A stretch of 64,000 bases of DNA from an uncultured Prevotella sp. (lineage in GTDB: Bacteria; Bacteroidota; Bacteroidia; Bacteroidales; Bacteroidaceae), in NCBI GenBank assembly GCA_902800365.1, contig CADCEF010000006.1, forward strand, positions 62,001 to 126,000. The letters are read 5' to 3'. Below, in pieces: positions 33,655 through 42,495 of the stretch (position 1 is the stretch's first letter; each line of letters opens with the position of its first letter). The notes below the pieces were generated by a model. It did no database searches, was not told the DNA's origin, and saw only the letters and a program-made list of their open reading frames with translations. The translations under genes were made by a program, and so were the position numbers.

Positions 33655-36114
33655 TTATAGTTTTATGACTTTAGAACCTACTTTCAGCACGTGGATAGTG
33701 TGTGAATTGAGTGGGATGGCGATGGTTGTGCCATCAGATATTGAAGAGTAAACAGGCATACCTCGAAGATCGAAGAGCTGAATCTTTGTACCTACTGATA
33801 CTCCCGTTACTATAAGCTGCGAACCGTTCTTCTGCCAAGTCCATTGAGCTTCAGCAACGTTATTTATGCCGCTTGCATTGGCAAGGATGGCATTTATAAC
33901 GATAGAGCTGCATGCGGGCATAACAAATTCGTAGCGAGAACCATCGACTTTGCTTTCTGTTACTGTACCTGAGGTTGATATTGTCTTAACGTTCCATCCT
34001 GTTACAACCTTACTCTCAGGAGCAAGACCCTCGAGTGTTACCTTTCTATCTGCAAAGAACTTACCATCGAAGGTGTTTCTGGTAAGCTTAACGTTATTAA
34101 ATATCACGCCAGCTTCAGCAGCATCGCTGTTATTATCCTTGTTGATTGTCATGGTTATAGTGCTGCCAAGCTCAAAGAAACTACTTAACTGCTTGTACAT
34201 CTCAGCAGTACGAAGGGAAACCCACCAACGTGCACTTCCAAGTTCGCTATCGTAGTTTGCCCATACCCCAGCTGCACTCTTGTGTTTACTCCACTCGTCC
34301 TTTATCTTATTGTACATTGGATCCCATATCTCACGTATGCGCTTCTCGTTAAGGAAATCGCCCATATAGATACAGAAACGATCGATATACTCGCGCTTGA
34401 AATCCTCGTCTTCCATAAGACGACGGAACAATCTGGTAGATGTGCTTGTGATAGCGAAATTGGCACCCTTATGAAGATTCCAATCACTGGGGTTATACCA
34501 CTGCTCTATAATCTTATGGTCATAACCACCCGATTCGCCTGCATTTGGATTATACAGACCCATAGAATAATCAAGATCCTTTGCTATCCAACGCCATTTA
34601 CCACCTTCAGCTCTTGGTCGCCAGATGACATTATTGTTGCCTGGATAGTCGAGGTTGTTGAAATAATGGTTCATTGTAGTAATGCGGATATACTCTTCCC
34701 AATCCATCAGTTCTGCATACTCAGCAAGCGTGTGGCCGTGAGCGGTATAAAAGGCTCTGAAAATGTTGTAATTATCAGTTGTACCCTCTTTAAGTTCTTC
34801 ATTCTCAAGCAGGTCTATATCCTCAAGTCCGTCGTAGTGGGTAATGATATTGTTCTCATTAGCACGCTCGCGGATATTAAGTATTCCCCAATATTTACCA
34901 TTGATGTAGACCACCGATGGGCGCCAAGCCTGCCAATCAATATCGCCATTCTCAGCCATAACTCGCTGACAAACTGCATCGCGCATATAGATATAATCGC
35001 GATCGTTACCAGCATTACGTAGGACTATTGATTTGTAGTTGGTTAGTCCTGGGCACTGATCAGGGAAGAACTCATAGTCAAGATTCTTCTTACCAAAGCG
35101 TTTGTTGCAGTATATTGCCATAGATTTACGCGATGCCTCACGAGAGTAAGCACCTGTGATGCGGGTTTCGCAAAGCTGATTCAGCTGAGAAGGCTCACCC
35201 TCCGCATCGAAGAGCTCGAAGTTGATGGGGCGACGCCAATCCTTTTGCTTACTCTTCTCGTGGCTTTGGTTGTTTGCAAAGATACCTATCTTACTATCGT
35301 TTAGGTACTTATCGTTTGTTACAATACTGATGATAGGGATTGTAGGATAGCGATAGTGATAGATATAAGACTGCACAGAGCTTACTGGCGACAACCAGCC
35401 ATCGCAGAACAACTTGGCACGAATAACGATTGATGAGCTGATGGCTATCTCTTTCGTGTATTTTGTGCTAGTCTTGGTAGGCTCTGTTCCATCTGTTGTG
35501 TAACGTATCTCTGCGCCCTCCGGACTACCTTCGGGCAAAGAAATTGTCAGATTAATGGGCTTATTTCCATATAGAACCTTGCCCTGCTCGCTGAACACAG
35601 GCTCGCCAAGTATGTGGTCACGACTACATATTTCACCAGAATTGGCTGCATTTGGAGTGGGAGTAACCTGATAGCCCCACTCGTCAGCACCATCAATCTT
35701 ACGACCATAAGCAATATTCGGAGATGGTTGTTTCTTTAAGTCCTTAACTTTATCTATAATAGTAGAACCTTTGAAAAGGTATATCTCGCAACCTTTACCT
35801 GATTCAAGACGGAAAGGGGTATGCAAGCTTATGCTCTCTTTATCACAATATACCAAAATATACTTTTTTGCACCAACCTCCTTATAGGGCAGTTGCCAGG
35901 CATCGCTGCCATCTTCTTTGGTTCCTAACTTATAACTTTCAAGATTTATATCCGAATCGCCTGCATTGTATAGCTCGACCCACGAATCAGGAAATTCGTT
36001 AAGATCGTCCATAACACAGTCGATGTTAGATTGCATAAATTCGTTGATAACAAGTTGGGCACGACTTGTCTGCCATCCCAACAACAGAGAGATTATAATG
36101 GTAAGTTTCTTCAT
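33655..36114 (-). CDS. CotH-kinase family protein with lamin-tail domain and T9SS-type tail
   Basis: 819 residues. The order is: signal peptide (cleavage near TSRA/QLV), lamin-tail domain (about 20-165, LVINEFMQSNIDCVMDDLNEF), chitobiase C-terminal-like beta domain (about 190-270, EIRYTTDGTEPTKTST), CotH atypical kinase domain (about 280-640, with NILNIRERANENN-type segments and the metal-binding WRWIAKDLDYSMGL), and a C-terminal T9SS-like sorting domain (IQLFDLRGMPVYSS to the end). CotH proteins can phosphorylate protein substrates; here the enzyme would act outside the cell. Non-spore-forming Bacteroidota carry many such proteins. Substrate unknown. Confidence 0.82.
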   Translation of the reverse strand: MKKLTIIISLLLGWQTSRAQLVINEFMQSNIDCVMDDLNEFPDSWVELYNAGDSDINLESYKLGTKEDGSDAWQLPYKEVGAKKYILVYCDKESISLHTPFRLESGKGCEIYLFKGSTIIDKVKDLKKQPSPNIAYGRKIDGADEWGYQVTPTPNAANSGEICSRDHILGEPVFSEQGKVLYGNKPINLTISLPEGSPEGAEIRYTTDGTEPTKTSTKYTKEIAISSSIVIRAKLFCDGWLSPVSSVQSYIYHYRYPTIPIISIVTNDKYLNDSKIGIFANNQSHEKSKQKDWRRPINFELFDAEGEPSQLNQLCETRITGAYSREASRKSMAIYCNKRFGKKNLDYEFFPDQCPGLTNYKSIVLRNAGNDRDYIYMRDAVCQRVMAENGDIDWQAWRPSVVYINGKYWGILNIRERANENNIITHYDGLEDIDLLENEELKEGTTDNYNIFRAFYTAHGHTLAEYAELMDWEEYIRITTMNHYFNNLDYPGNNNVIWRPRAEGGKWRWIAKDLDYSMGLYNPNAGESGGYDHKIIEQWYNPSDWNLHKGANFAITSTSTRLFRRLMEDEDFKREYIDRFCIYMGDFLNEKRIREIWDPMYNKIKDEWSKHKSAAGVWANYDSELGSARWWVSLRTAEMYKQLSSFFELGSTITMTINKDNNSDAAEAGVIFNNVKLTRNTFDGKFFADRKVTLEGLAPESKVVTGWNVKTISTSGTVTESKVDGSRYEFVMPACSSIVINAILANASGINNVAEAQWTWQKNGSQLIVTGVSVGTKIQLFDLRGMPVYSSISDGTTIAIPLNSHTIHVLKVGSKVIKL

Positions 36115-36122
36115 AACGGCTG

Positions 36123-36130
36123 CAAAGGTA
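36123..36130 (-). promoter_or_regulatory. Promoter -7 element of the CotH gene
   Basis: TACCTTTG on the minus strand, nine bases before the start codon at 36114; no clear -33. Confidence 0.55.
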
Positions 36131-36174
36131 GCAATTTTTTTGGCACTTAAGATAAGGATTTACAGAAAAAGTTG

Positions 36175-36182
36175 TATCTTTG
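36175..36182 (+). promoter_or_regulatory. Promoter -7 element of the histidine phosphatase gene
   Basis: TATCTTTG, 27 nt before the ATG at 36210; it excludes an upstream TTG start that overlaps the element. Confidence 0.65.
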
Positions 36183-36209
36183 CACATTATTAATAAATTC
36201 CAGTTTAAA

Positions 36210-37511
36210 ATGAAACGAAAACTATTAATTCTTGCCATCGGATTTTCGATGACTATACAGGCCCAGAACGCACCTGTATTCGAGACTTCAGCTAAAGATG
36301 AGATTGCTGCCAACATATACTTGTCAGGTAGTAACTATCTGGATTACGATCGTCAACTGTCGGACAAGGCTTTGACACCAAGTCCAAAGAACTACGAACC
36401 ATATTATATGAGTCATTACGGACGTCATGGTTCGCGTTGGCTTATCAGCGATGGAAACTATTCTAAACCTATCGCCACACTCAAGACCGCCAAGGAACAA
36501 GGTAAACTTACCCCTCTGGGCGAAAAGACTCTTGAGACTATCGAGGCTATCTACGCCACAGCCAACAAACGTCTTGGCGACCTTACAACTGTAGGTGAGC
36601 GCCAACACCACGGAATAGGAAAGCGAATGGCTCAGAATTTTCCTGAAATCTTTAAGACAAAGAACCTTAAGATTGATGCCCGCAGTACAACGGTGAATCG
36701 TTGCATTCTTTCGATGATAGCTGAGTGCGAAGAACTTGCAGCAGCAAACCCAACAGCCCAGATTCATAATGATGTAAGTGAGTCGTTGCAGTACTACCTT
36801 AACCAGCCTTGGGATGGATTAGTAGAGAAGATGGGCAAGAAGGGCGATAAAGAAACAAAAGATTATACCATTAAGTGGACTCACCCAGAGCGTCTGATGA
36901 AAGAGCTGTTCAACGACCAGCAGTACGTATACAACAATGTTGGTGCAGGGTCATTGATGCGCCAGCTGTTCCATGTGGCTTGCAACATGCAGAGCCATGA
37001 TACAGACCTTGAGCTTTTCTCACTGTTTACCCAAGAGGAGATTTACGACCAATGGCGCCTAAAGAATGTTGGTTGGTATCTTGACTACGGAGCATCACCC
37101 GTTTCTGGCGGAAAGATGCCTTTCAGTCAGCTTAATCTGCTTAAGAACATCATTGCTACAGCTGATACCGTTACCCAGACCCAAGCCACATTACGTTTTG
37201 GTCATGAGGTTTGTGTAATGCCTCTGGCTTGCTTGCTGGAGCTCGACAACTGCGGTATGGCTATAAACAACCTTGACGAGCTCGACAAATATTGGCGCAA
37301 CTATCGCATATTCCCAATGGGATGCAACATCCAGTTGATATTCTATCGCCCTAAGAAGGGAAAGGCTGGAGAGATTCTCGTAAAGGCTCTTCTGAATGAG
37401 CGTGAGGCTTATCTGCCAATAAAAACCAACCAATGGCCATATTATAGTTGGCAAGAGCTACGACAGTATTATCTAAACAAGATAGCAGCTTTCGAGGCTG
37501 AGAATAAATAA
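36210..37511 (+). CDS. Secreted histidine acid phosphatase (MINPP/phytase-like)
   Basis: 433 residues from MKRKLLILAIG. A Sec signal (cleavage after about TIQAQ, residue 19) indicates periplasmic export. The catalytic motif RHGSRW is at 72-77 and the C-terminal catalytic pair is GHEV (in LRFGHEVCVMPL), His-Glu rather than the classical His-Asp or His-Ala-Glu. Family relatives include multiple inositol-polyphosphate phosphatases of gut Bacteroidetes, so phytate or another phosphomonoester is the likely substrate. It is monocistronic: own promoter and terminator. Confidence 0.82.
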   Translation: MKRKLLILAIGFSMTIQAQNAPVFETSAKDEIAANIYLSGSNYLDYDRQLSDKALTPSPKNYEPYYMSHYGRHGSRWLISDGNYSKPIATLKTAKEQGKLTPLGEKTLETIEAIYATANKRLGDLTTVGERQHHGIGKRMAQNFPEIFKTKNLKIDARSTTVNRCILSMIAECEELAAANPTAQIHNDVSESLQYYLNQPWDGLVEKMGKKGDKETKDYTIKWTHPERLMKELFNDQQYVYNNVGAGSLMRQLFHVACNMQSHDTDLELFSLFTQEEIYDQWRLKNVGWYLDYGASPVSGGKMPFSQLNLLKNIIATADTVTQTQATLRFGHEVCVMPLACLLELDNCGMAINNLDELDKYWRNYRIFPMGCNIQLIFYRPKKGKAGEILVKALLNEREAYLPIKTNQWPYYSWQELRQYYLNKIAAFEAENK

Positions 37512-37537
37512 ACAATCTCTATCAGAAATAAAGAAAA

Positions 37538-37570
37538 GTCACAGATTTTTTGGAATCTGTGGCTTTTTTT
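37538..37570 (+). terminator. Terminator of the phosphatase gene
   Basis: Ten-pair stem, 37538-37547 with 37554-37563 (one G-U), followed by seven T. Its loop contains the -33 element of the next promoter. Confidence 0.85.
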
Positions 37571-37579
37571 GTACCTTTG
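37549..37579 (+). promoter_or_regulatory. Promoter of yicC nested in the preceding terminator
   Basis: -33 TTTG at 37549-37552 lies in the terminator loop, and -7 TACCTTTG at 37572-37579 follows the T-run, spacer 19 nt. Confidence 0.75.
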
Positions 37580-37606
37580 CAGCCAAATATTATTAAATAG
37601 GTACGT

Positions 37607-38482
37607 ATGATACAATCGATGACAGGCTACGGCAAAGCCGTAGTAGCATTTAAGGAAAAGAAGATTCATGTAGAAATCAAGTCGCTCAACTCAAAGCAGC
37701 TCGACTTGAACACTCGTATTGCACCACTCTATCGTGAGAAAGAGATGGAAATGCGCCAGATGGTAGCTGAGGCGCTGATTCGTGGAAAAGTAGATATGAG
37801 CGTGTGGGTAGAGAAAGATATGGCCGTTGATCCCACACCAATCAACGCACAGCTGGTAGAGAACTACTATCAGCAGATAAAGACAATAGCAGAAAAGACA
37901 GGTATTCCTGCACCTGAGGATTGGTTCTACACCCTGCTCCGCATGCCTGATGTGCTGACAAAGACAGACACAGAGGAGCTTGACGACAAAGAGTGGGCTG
38001 TAGTGAAAGGCGGTGTAGCCGAGGCATTGAAGAACTTGGTTGACTTCCGAACTCAGGAAGGTGCAGCTCTGCAGAAGAAGTTTGCAGAGAAGATTGAAAA
38101 TATTGGCAAGCTGATGGGCGAGATTGAGCCATATGAGAAGAGTCGTGTTGAGAAGATCAAGGCTCGTATCATCGATGGCTTGCAGCAGATTCCATCAGCT
38201 GAATACGATAAGAACCGCTTGGAGCAGGAGCTGATTTACTATATCGAGAAGCTGGACATCAGCGAGGAGAAGCAGCGTCTTGCCAACCACCTTAAGTACT
38301 TCCGCGACACTATGAACGAGCCTGCTGGTCAGGGTAAGAAGCTTGGCTTCATCGCTCAGGAGATGGGACGCGAGATTAACACTACTGGCTCAAAGAGTAA
38401 TCAAGCCGAGATGCAGAACATCGTGGTTAAGATGAAGGACGAGCTGGAGCAGATAAAGGAACAGGTTCTTAACGCACTTTAA
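37607..38482 (+). CDS. yicC: YicC/YloC family endoribonuclease
   Basis: 291 residues. The N-terminus MIQSMTGYGKA and the C-terminal KKLGFIAQEMGREINTTGSK stretch are diagnostic of YicC-like proteins, cytoplasmic endoribonucleases implicated in small-RNA turnover. It is followed 3 nt later by gmk, the usual gene pair in bacteria, and then nadD. Confidence 0.93.
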   Translation: MIQSMTGYGKAVVAFKEKKIHVEIKSLNSKQLDLNTRIAPLYREKEMEMRQMVAEALIRGKVDMSVWVEKDMAVDPTPINAQLVENYYQQIKTIAEKTGIPAPEDWFYTLLRMPDVLTKTDTEELDDKEWAVVKGGVAEALKNLVDFRTQEGAALQKKFAEKIENIGKLMGEIEPYEKSRVEKIKARIIDGLQQIPSAEYDKNRLEQELIYYIEKLDISEEKQRLANHLKYFRDTMNEPAGQGKKLGFIAQEMGREINTTGSKSNQAEMQNIVVKMKDELEQIKEQVLNAL

Positions 38483-38485
38483 ACG

Positions 38486-39064
38486 ATGGCAAGAGGTAAA
38501 CTTATTATTATATCAGCTCCATCAGGAACTGGCAAGAGTACTATCATCTCATGGTTGATGAGAGAGCACAAGGAGCTTAATCTGGCCTACTCTATCTCAT
38601 GCACATCGCGAGCTCCTCGTGGCTCTGAGAAGAATGGAGTAGACTACTTCTTCCTGACACCAGAAGAGTTCCGTCAGCGTATTGATAACGATGAGTTCCT
38701 GGAGTATGAAGAAGTATATACCGATCGCTTTTACGGCACACTTAAATCGCAGGTTGAGAACCAGCTTGAGGCAGGACAGAATGTGGTGTTCGACGTTGAC
38801 GTAAAGGGTGGAGTAAACATTAAGAAATTCTATGGCGACAAGGCCCTGAGCCTGTTTATACAGCCACCATCGATAGGCGAACTGCGCAAGCGACTTGAAG
38901 GTCGTGCTACTGATGCACCTGAGGTTATCAACCAGCGCATAGCTCGCGCAGAATTCGAACTCTCGTTTGCAGACAAGTTCGACAAGGTCGTAATCAACGA
39001 CATGTTGGACTATGCCGAGGCTGATGCACTGAAAGTCATCAAAGAGTTTCTTGAAATAGAATGA
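38486..39064 (+). CDS. gmk: Guanylate kinase
   Basis: 192 residues with the P-loop APSGTGKST at about 11-19 and the GMP-binding SCTSRAPRGSEKNGVDYFF. It phosphorylates GMP to GDP using ATP in the cytoplasm. Its stop codon overlaps the start of nadD by 4 nt. Confidence 0.97.
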   Translation: MARGKLIIISAPSGTGKSTIISWLMREHKELNLAYSISCTSRAPRGSEKNGVDYFFLTPEEFRQRIDNDEFLEYEEVYTDRFYGTLKSQVENQLEAGQNVVFDVDVKGGVNIKKFYGDKALSLFIQPPSIGELRKRLEGRATDAPEVINQRIARAEFELSFADKFDKVVINDMLDYAEADALKVIKEFLEIE

Positions 39065-39609
39065 TTAGGACGGGAATCTTTGGCGGATCGTTCAATCCTA
39101 TACACAAAGGACACATTTCGTTGGCTCGACAGCTTCGTGAAAAAGCCGGGCTGGACGAAGTGTGGCTGATGGTTTCGCCTCAGAATCCCCTTAAAGCCTC
39201 AGCCGATTTACTTGATGATGAGATAAGAATGCAGATGGCCAGACTTGCTGTTGAAGGCGAAATAGGTATAGTAGCCAGCGACTACGAGATACATCTGCCC
39301 AAACCATCGTACACATGGAACACGCTTCAATCGCTAAAGAGGGATTTTCCTGATCGCGAGTTCGTGCTGATGATAGGTGGCGACAACTGGGAACTGTTTG
39401 ATAAGTGGTATCATGCTGACGATATTCGCAATGAGTTTCAGATAATCGTTTACCCTCGTCGTGGATACAAAGGCGGTATCGATGGATTAGACCTTATCGA
39501 CATATCGAGCACAGAAATCCGCGAGCGAATAAAAGCAGGCAAGAGTATTAAGCAACTTGTGCCAAAGGCTGTGGCAGAATACATAACCAACCAAAAGTTG
39601 TATGTTTAA
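39061..39609 (+). CDS. nadD: Nicotinate-nucleotide adenylyltransferase
   Basis: 182 residues with the nucleotidyltransferase motif GGSFNPIHKGH at the N-terminus and the SSTEIRERI signature near the C-terminus. It makes nicotinic acid adenine dinucleotide in NAD synthesis. It overlaps gmk by 4 nt and the phosphoethanolamine-transferase-like gene by 8 nt. Another NAD gene, nadA, is also in the window, 17 kb away. Confidence 0.95.
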   Translation: MIRTGIFGGSFNPIHKGHISLARQLREKAGLDEVWLMVSPQNPLKASADLLDDEIRMQMARLAVEGEIGIVASDYEIHLPKPSYTWNTLQSLKRDFPDREFVLMIGGDNWELFDKWYHADDIRNEFQIIVYPRRGYKGGIDGLDLIDISSTEIRERIKAGKSIKQLVPKAVAEYITNQKLYV

Positions 39610-41428
39610 GCGACTGAAGATAAATCCATTAAATTGGCTGGGGTATCTGTTTGCACCCATCCAGAAGAATAGCGCATTCTTTGTGTTTATGTTTGCGCTG
39701 GGATGGATTTGCACTCAACTTGAGATAACCCTACATCTGAAAGGAGCCCATCCTTACGATTTATCAGCACCTGAACTTTTCCTTGATATCTACGCTGTTT
39801 GCGTGGTTCTGACTTTGATACCTCGCAAAATTAGATATTGGGTAAGAGCATTGCTCTATGTTGTGCTATACAGCGTGGCTGTGGTAGATATGTTCTGCTA
39901 CGTGAAGTTCGAATCGACACTTACTCCCACCATGCTGATGCTGTTTGGCGAGACCAATCAGAAAGAATCGCAGGAGTTCCTTTCAACTTATTTGGGATGG
40001 GATGTAATCACATCGAATGTTGGTTGGATTTTGTTGCTGATGCTGGTTCATATTCTTTGGACTATTCTAAGAAGCGTTTTTTGTAAAATGTGCAAACGCA
40101 TGATTCTGCCCAAGGTGAACCCTATGGTTCCTATGGTATGCAAGGCCCTATTGGGTGTGGTTGTAGCTTGGGGATTATACAGTTCATGGAACGAATGCAA
40201 GAACAACAAAGATGCTATCTACCAGTTGATGTCGAAACAAACACTGGGTGAAGTGGAGCATCAGCTAACCTTGCAACCCAAGGCAGAACTATATCTGCCC
40301 ATCTATCGTCTGGTGTTCAGCGTCTATGCCAACAAACTGGCATCGAAACAGCTGGATAAACTGCTATTAAGCAAGGACAAGATACAAATAGACAGTTGCT
40401 CGTATCGTGTACCAAACATCGTGCTTGTGATAGGCGAGAGTTACAACAAACACCATTCTCAGCTTTATGGCTACAAGATGCCCACAACCCCACGCCAGGT
40501 AGCTATGGCCCAAGAGGGCAGTCTGGTGCCGTTTAGTGATGTTGTAGCGCCTTGGAACCTTACAAGTTATGTATTCAAAGACATTTTGTCTTTCTATGCT
40601 GTAGGCGATAAAGGCGAGTGGTGCGATTATCCGTTATTCCCAGAGGTATTCCGCAAGGCTGGCTATCACGTAACGTTTATCACCAACCAGTTTCAGTCGA
40701 AGGCTGGCGAGGCTGTCTACGATTTTAGTGGAGGTTTCTTCTTGAACAACCCAGAGCTTAGTAAGCGACTGTTTGATACAAGAAACAAAAAGCTGCATCG
40801 CTTTGACGATGGCGTGCTGAAGGAGTACGACAATCTGAAGAAGAACGATAAGGAGCATCAGCTCATCATCCTGCATCTGATGGGTTCCCACTTCAGCTAT
40901 GCCTATCGTTATCCACAGAAAACAGACAAGCATTTCCTACCAGAGATGTACAATCGCCCAGAGCTTAAGGAGAACCAGCTGAAGATGCTTGCTGACTACG
41001 ATAATTCATTGCTGTATAACGATTCTATAGTACACACCATCACCCAGCGTTTTGTTGACAAGGATGCCATTGTAATATATATGCCTGACCACGCAGAAGA
41101 GATGCTGGATGGCAAGCCTTACGCCTATGGCAGAATGCATGGAGCCACAATCGATTATCGCTTGGCACGCAACGAGATGGAGATTCCGTTCTGGATTTGG
41201 GGTTCGCCAAAATATCGCGAAATACATCCATACGGATGGGAAGCCATTAAGGCAGCAAAAGACCGTCCGATGATGACAGATATTCTGCCACATCTGCTGT
41301 TATACTTTGGTGGCATATCTACTCCACTCTATCGCCCCGAATACGATGTGGTGAATCCAAAATACAACCTGAAACGCCCAAGAATATTGAAGGGCGAAAC
41401 GGATTATAACAAACTGAAGAAGAAATGA
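39602..41428 (+). CDS. Phosphoethanolamine transferase-like membrane sulfatase
   Basis: 608 residues. The N-terminal 195 residues hold about five membrane helices; the periplasmic domain follows from about 265. The nucleophile motif is VLVIGES with Ser280 (Thr in EptA, Ser in CptA/OpgE-type relatives), then YGY, the His-containing LHLMGSH, and metal ligands in YMPDHAEE. It likely moves phosphoethanolamine from phosphatidylethanolamine to lipid A, LPS core or another glycan. It overlaps nadD by 8 nt and the next acyltransferase by 4 nt, so it sits in one operon with envelope genes. Acceptor unknown. Confidence 0.87.
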   Translation: MFKRLKINPLNWLGYLFAPIQKNSAFFVFMFALGWICTQLEITLHLKGAHPYDLSAPELFLDIYAVCVVLTLIPRKIRYWVRALLYVVLYSVAVVDMFCYVKFESTLTPTMLMLFGETNQKESQEFLSTYLGWDVITSNVGWILLLMLVHILWTILRSVFCKMCKRMILPKVNPMVPMVCKALLGVVVAWGLYSSWNECKNNKDAIYQLMSKQTLGEVEHQLTLQPKAELYLPIYRLVFSVYANKLASKQLDKLLLSKDKIQIDSCSYRVPNIVLVIGESYNKHHSQLYGYKMPTTPRQVAMAQEGSLVPFSDVVAPWNLTSYVFKDILSFYAVGDKGEWCDYPLFPEVFRKAGYHVTFITNQFQSKAGEAVYDFSGGFFLNNPELSKRLFDTRNKKLHRFDDGVLKEYDNLKKNDKEHQLIILHLMGSHFSYAYRYPQKTDKHFLPEMYNRPELKENQLKMLADYDNSLLYNDSIVHTITQRFVDKDAIVIYMPDHAEEMLDGKPYAYGRMHGATIDYRLARNEMEIPFWIWGSPKYREIHPYGWEAIKAAKDRPMMTDILPHLLLYFGGISTPLYRPEYDVVNPKYNLKRPRILKGETDYNKLKKK

Positions 41429-42495
41429 AACAGGAACTGTTGTCGAGAGCTGAGTGTACAGCGATGCGAGGAATAGCCATTCTGGCCATCGTGCTTCACA
41501 ACTACTGTCACTTTATTGGCAAGATTGTGAAGGAGAACGAATATCAGTTCTTTACTTCAAACAACGATGGTCTTTGGCGCGTTCTTACCAATCCCGATGA
41601 GTTGTTGCCAGTACATCTGCTGTCGTACTTTGGCCATTACGGAGTGCCTGTTTTCCTGTTTCTTAGTGGATTGGGCTTGGTTAAGAAATATGAGCAAGGC
41701 GACAAGGTAGCCACTTTGCCCTTTATCCGTTATAACTACCTCAAGCTGCTGAGAATGCTGATAGTTGGCTTCTCGCTGTTTATCATTGTTGATATATTGA
41801 CTCCTGGCCGATTCCAGTTCCATTGGTATAACGTAGTGGCACAGCTGCTGATGTACATCAATGTGCTTCCAACGCCTGATAAGATTATCTGGCCAGGAAT
41901 ATACTGGTTCTTCGGACTGATGATACAGCTGTACATCGTGTATCGCTTGTTCCTCTATCGACAGAAGAACATCTGGGTTATTGCGCTGATTGCCATCTGC
42001 TGGTTGCTGCAGGCATTCTGCGATCCTGAAGGCGAAACACTCAATCGTCTACGTTACAATTTCATCGGAGGCATGCTTCCCTTCGGGCTGGGTATCTTGT
42101 TCGCAAGAATTCCCAACGTGGGAACAAATTGTTCCCACGTTGGGAACAAAACATTCCCACGTTGGGAATATTTCGTAGCCTTACTGCTCTCTACAACATT
42201 GATTGTTGCAATGAGTTTCTGGTATCATAGTTGGTTCTTTATTCCTGTGTTTATTATCATTGGAACCATCTCACTTGTAAAGGTGATGTCAAAGTGGATG
42301 CTCAGCATTATCACATGGATAGGATCGATATCTGCAGCTATGTTTGTGGCCCATCCTATAGCTCGCAAACTCTTTATTACTGTAGCCTGGAAACAGGATA
42401 TCTACGACGGACTGATGCTTTACATCATCGCTGTGATAGCCCTTTCGTGGGCTGTTAAGCAGCTGATAGAACGTATTCCTAAACCAAAACTATGA
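41425..42495 (+). CDS. Membrane acyltransferase (family 3-like) with palindrome insertion
   Basis: 356 residues with about ten hydrophobic helices, beginning with a motif like that of acyltransferase-3 proteins (AILAIVLHNYCHF, histidine near residue 27) and VPVFLFLSGLGL. Such enzymes O-acetylate sugars at the membrane. At residues about 229-248 the protein contains PNVGTNCSHVGNKTFPRWE, encoded by three palindromes spaced 22 nt apart; this hydrophilic loop looks like an in-frame insertion. It overlaps both neighbours by 4 nt. Acceptor unknown. Confidence 0.8.
   Translation: MKQELLSRAECTAMRGIAILAIVLHNYCHFIGKIVKENEYQFFTSNNDGLWRVLTNPDELLPVHLLSYFGHYGVPVFLFLSGLGLVKKYEQGDKVATLPFIRYNYLKLLRMLIVGFSLFIIVDILTPGRFQFHWYNVVAQLLMYINVLPTPDKIIWPGIYWFFGLMIQLYIVYRLFLYRQKNIWVIALIAICWLLQAFCDPEGETLNRLRYNFIGGMLPFGLGILFARIPNVGTNCSHVGNKTFPRWEYFVALLLSTTLIVAMSFWYHSWFFIPVFIIIGTISLVKVMSKWMLSIITWIGSISAAMFVAHPIARKLFITVAWKQDIYDGLMLYIIAVIALSWAVKQLIERIPKPKL
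42110..42168. repeat. Three 15-bp palindromes at 22-nt period inside the acyltransferase gene
   Basis: TTCCCAACGTGGGAA at 42110-42124, then TTCCCACGTTGGGAA at 42132-42146 and 42154-42168. The first is the exact reverse complement of the other two. The starts are exactly 22 nt apart, so the copies are read in different frames. They are related to the palindrome at 18765-18808. Confidence 0.9.

Noticed and set aside
34282-35022. 246-codon open frame opposite the CotH gene
   Set aside because: Antisense to the kinase domain; no start context or recognisable protein.
33655-36114. CotH domain as a sign of sporulation
   Set aside because: CotH-type kinases are common in non-sporulating Bacteroidota and no other spore gene is present.
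42110-42168. Regularly spaced repeats as a CRISPR array
   Set aside because: Only three 15-bp units with 7-nt spacers, one inverted, inside a coding gene; no cas genes nearby.
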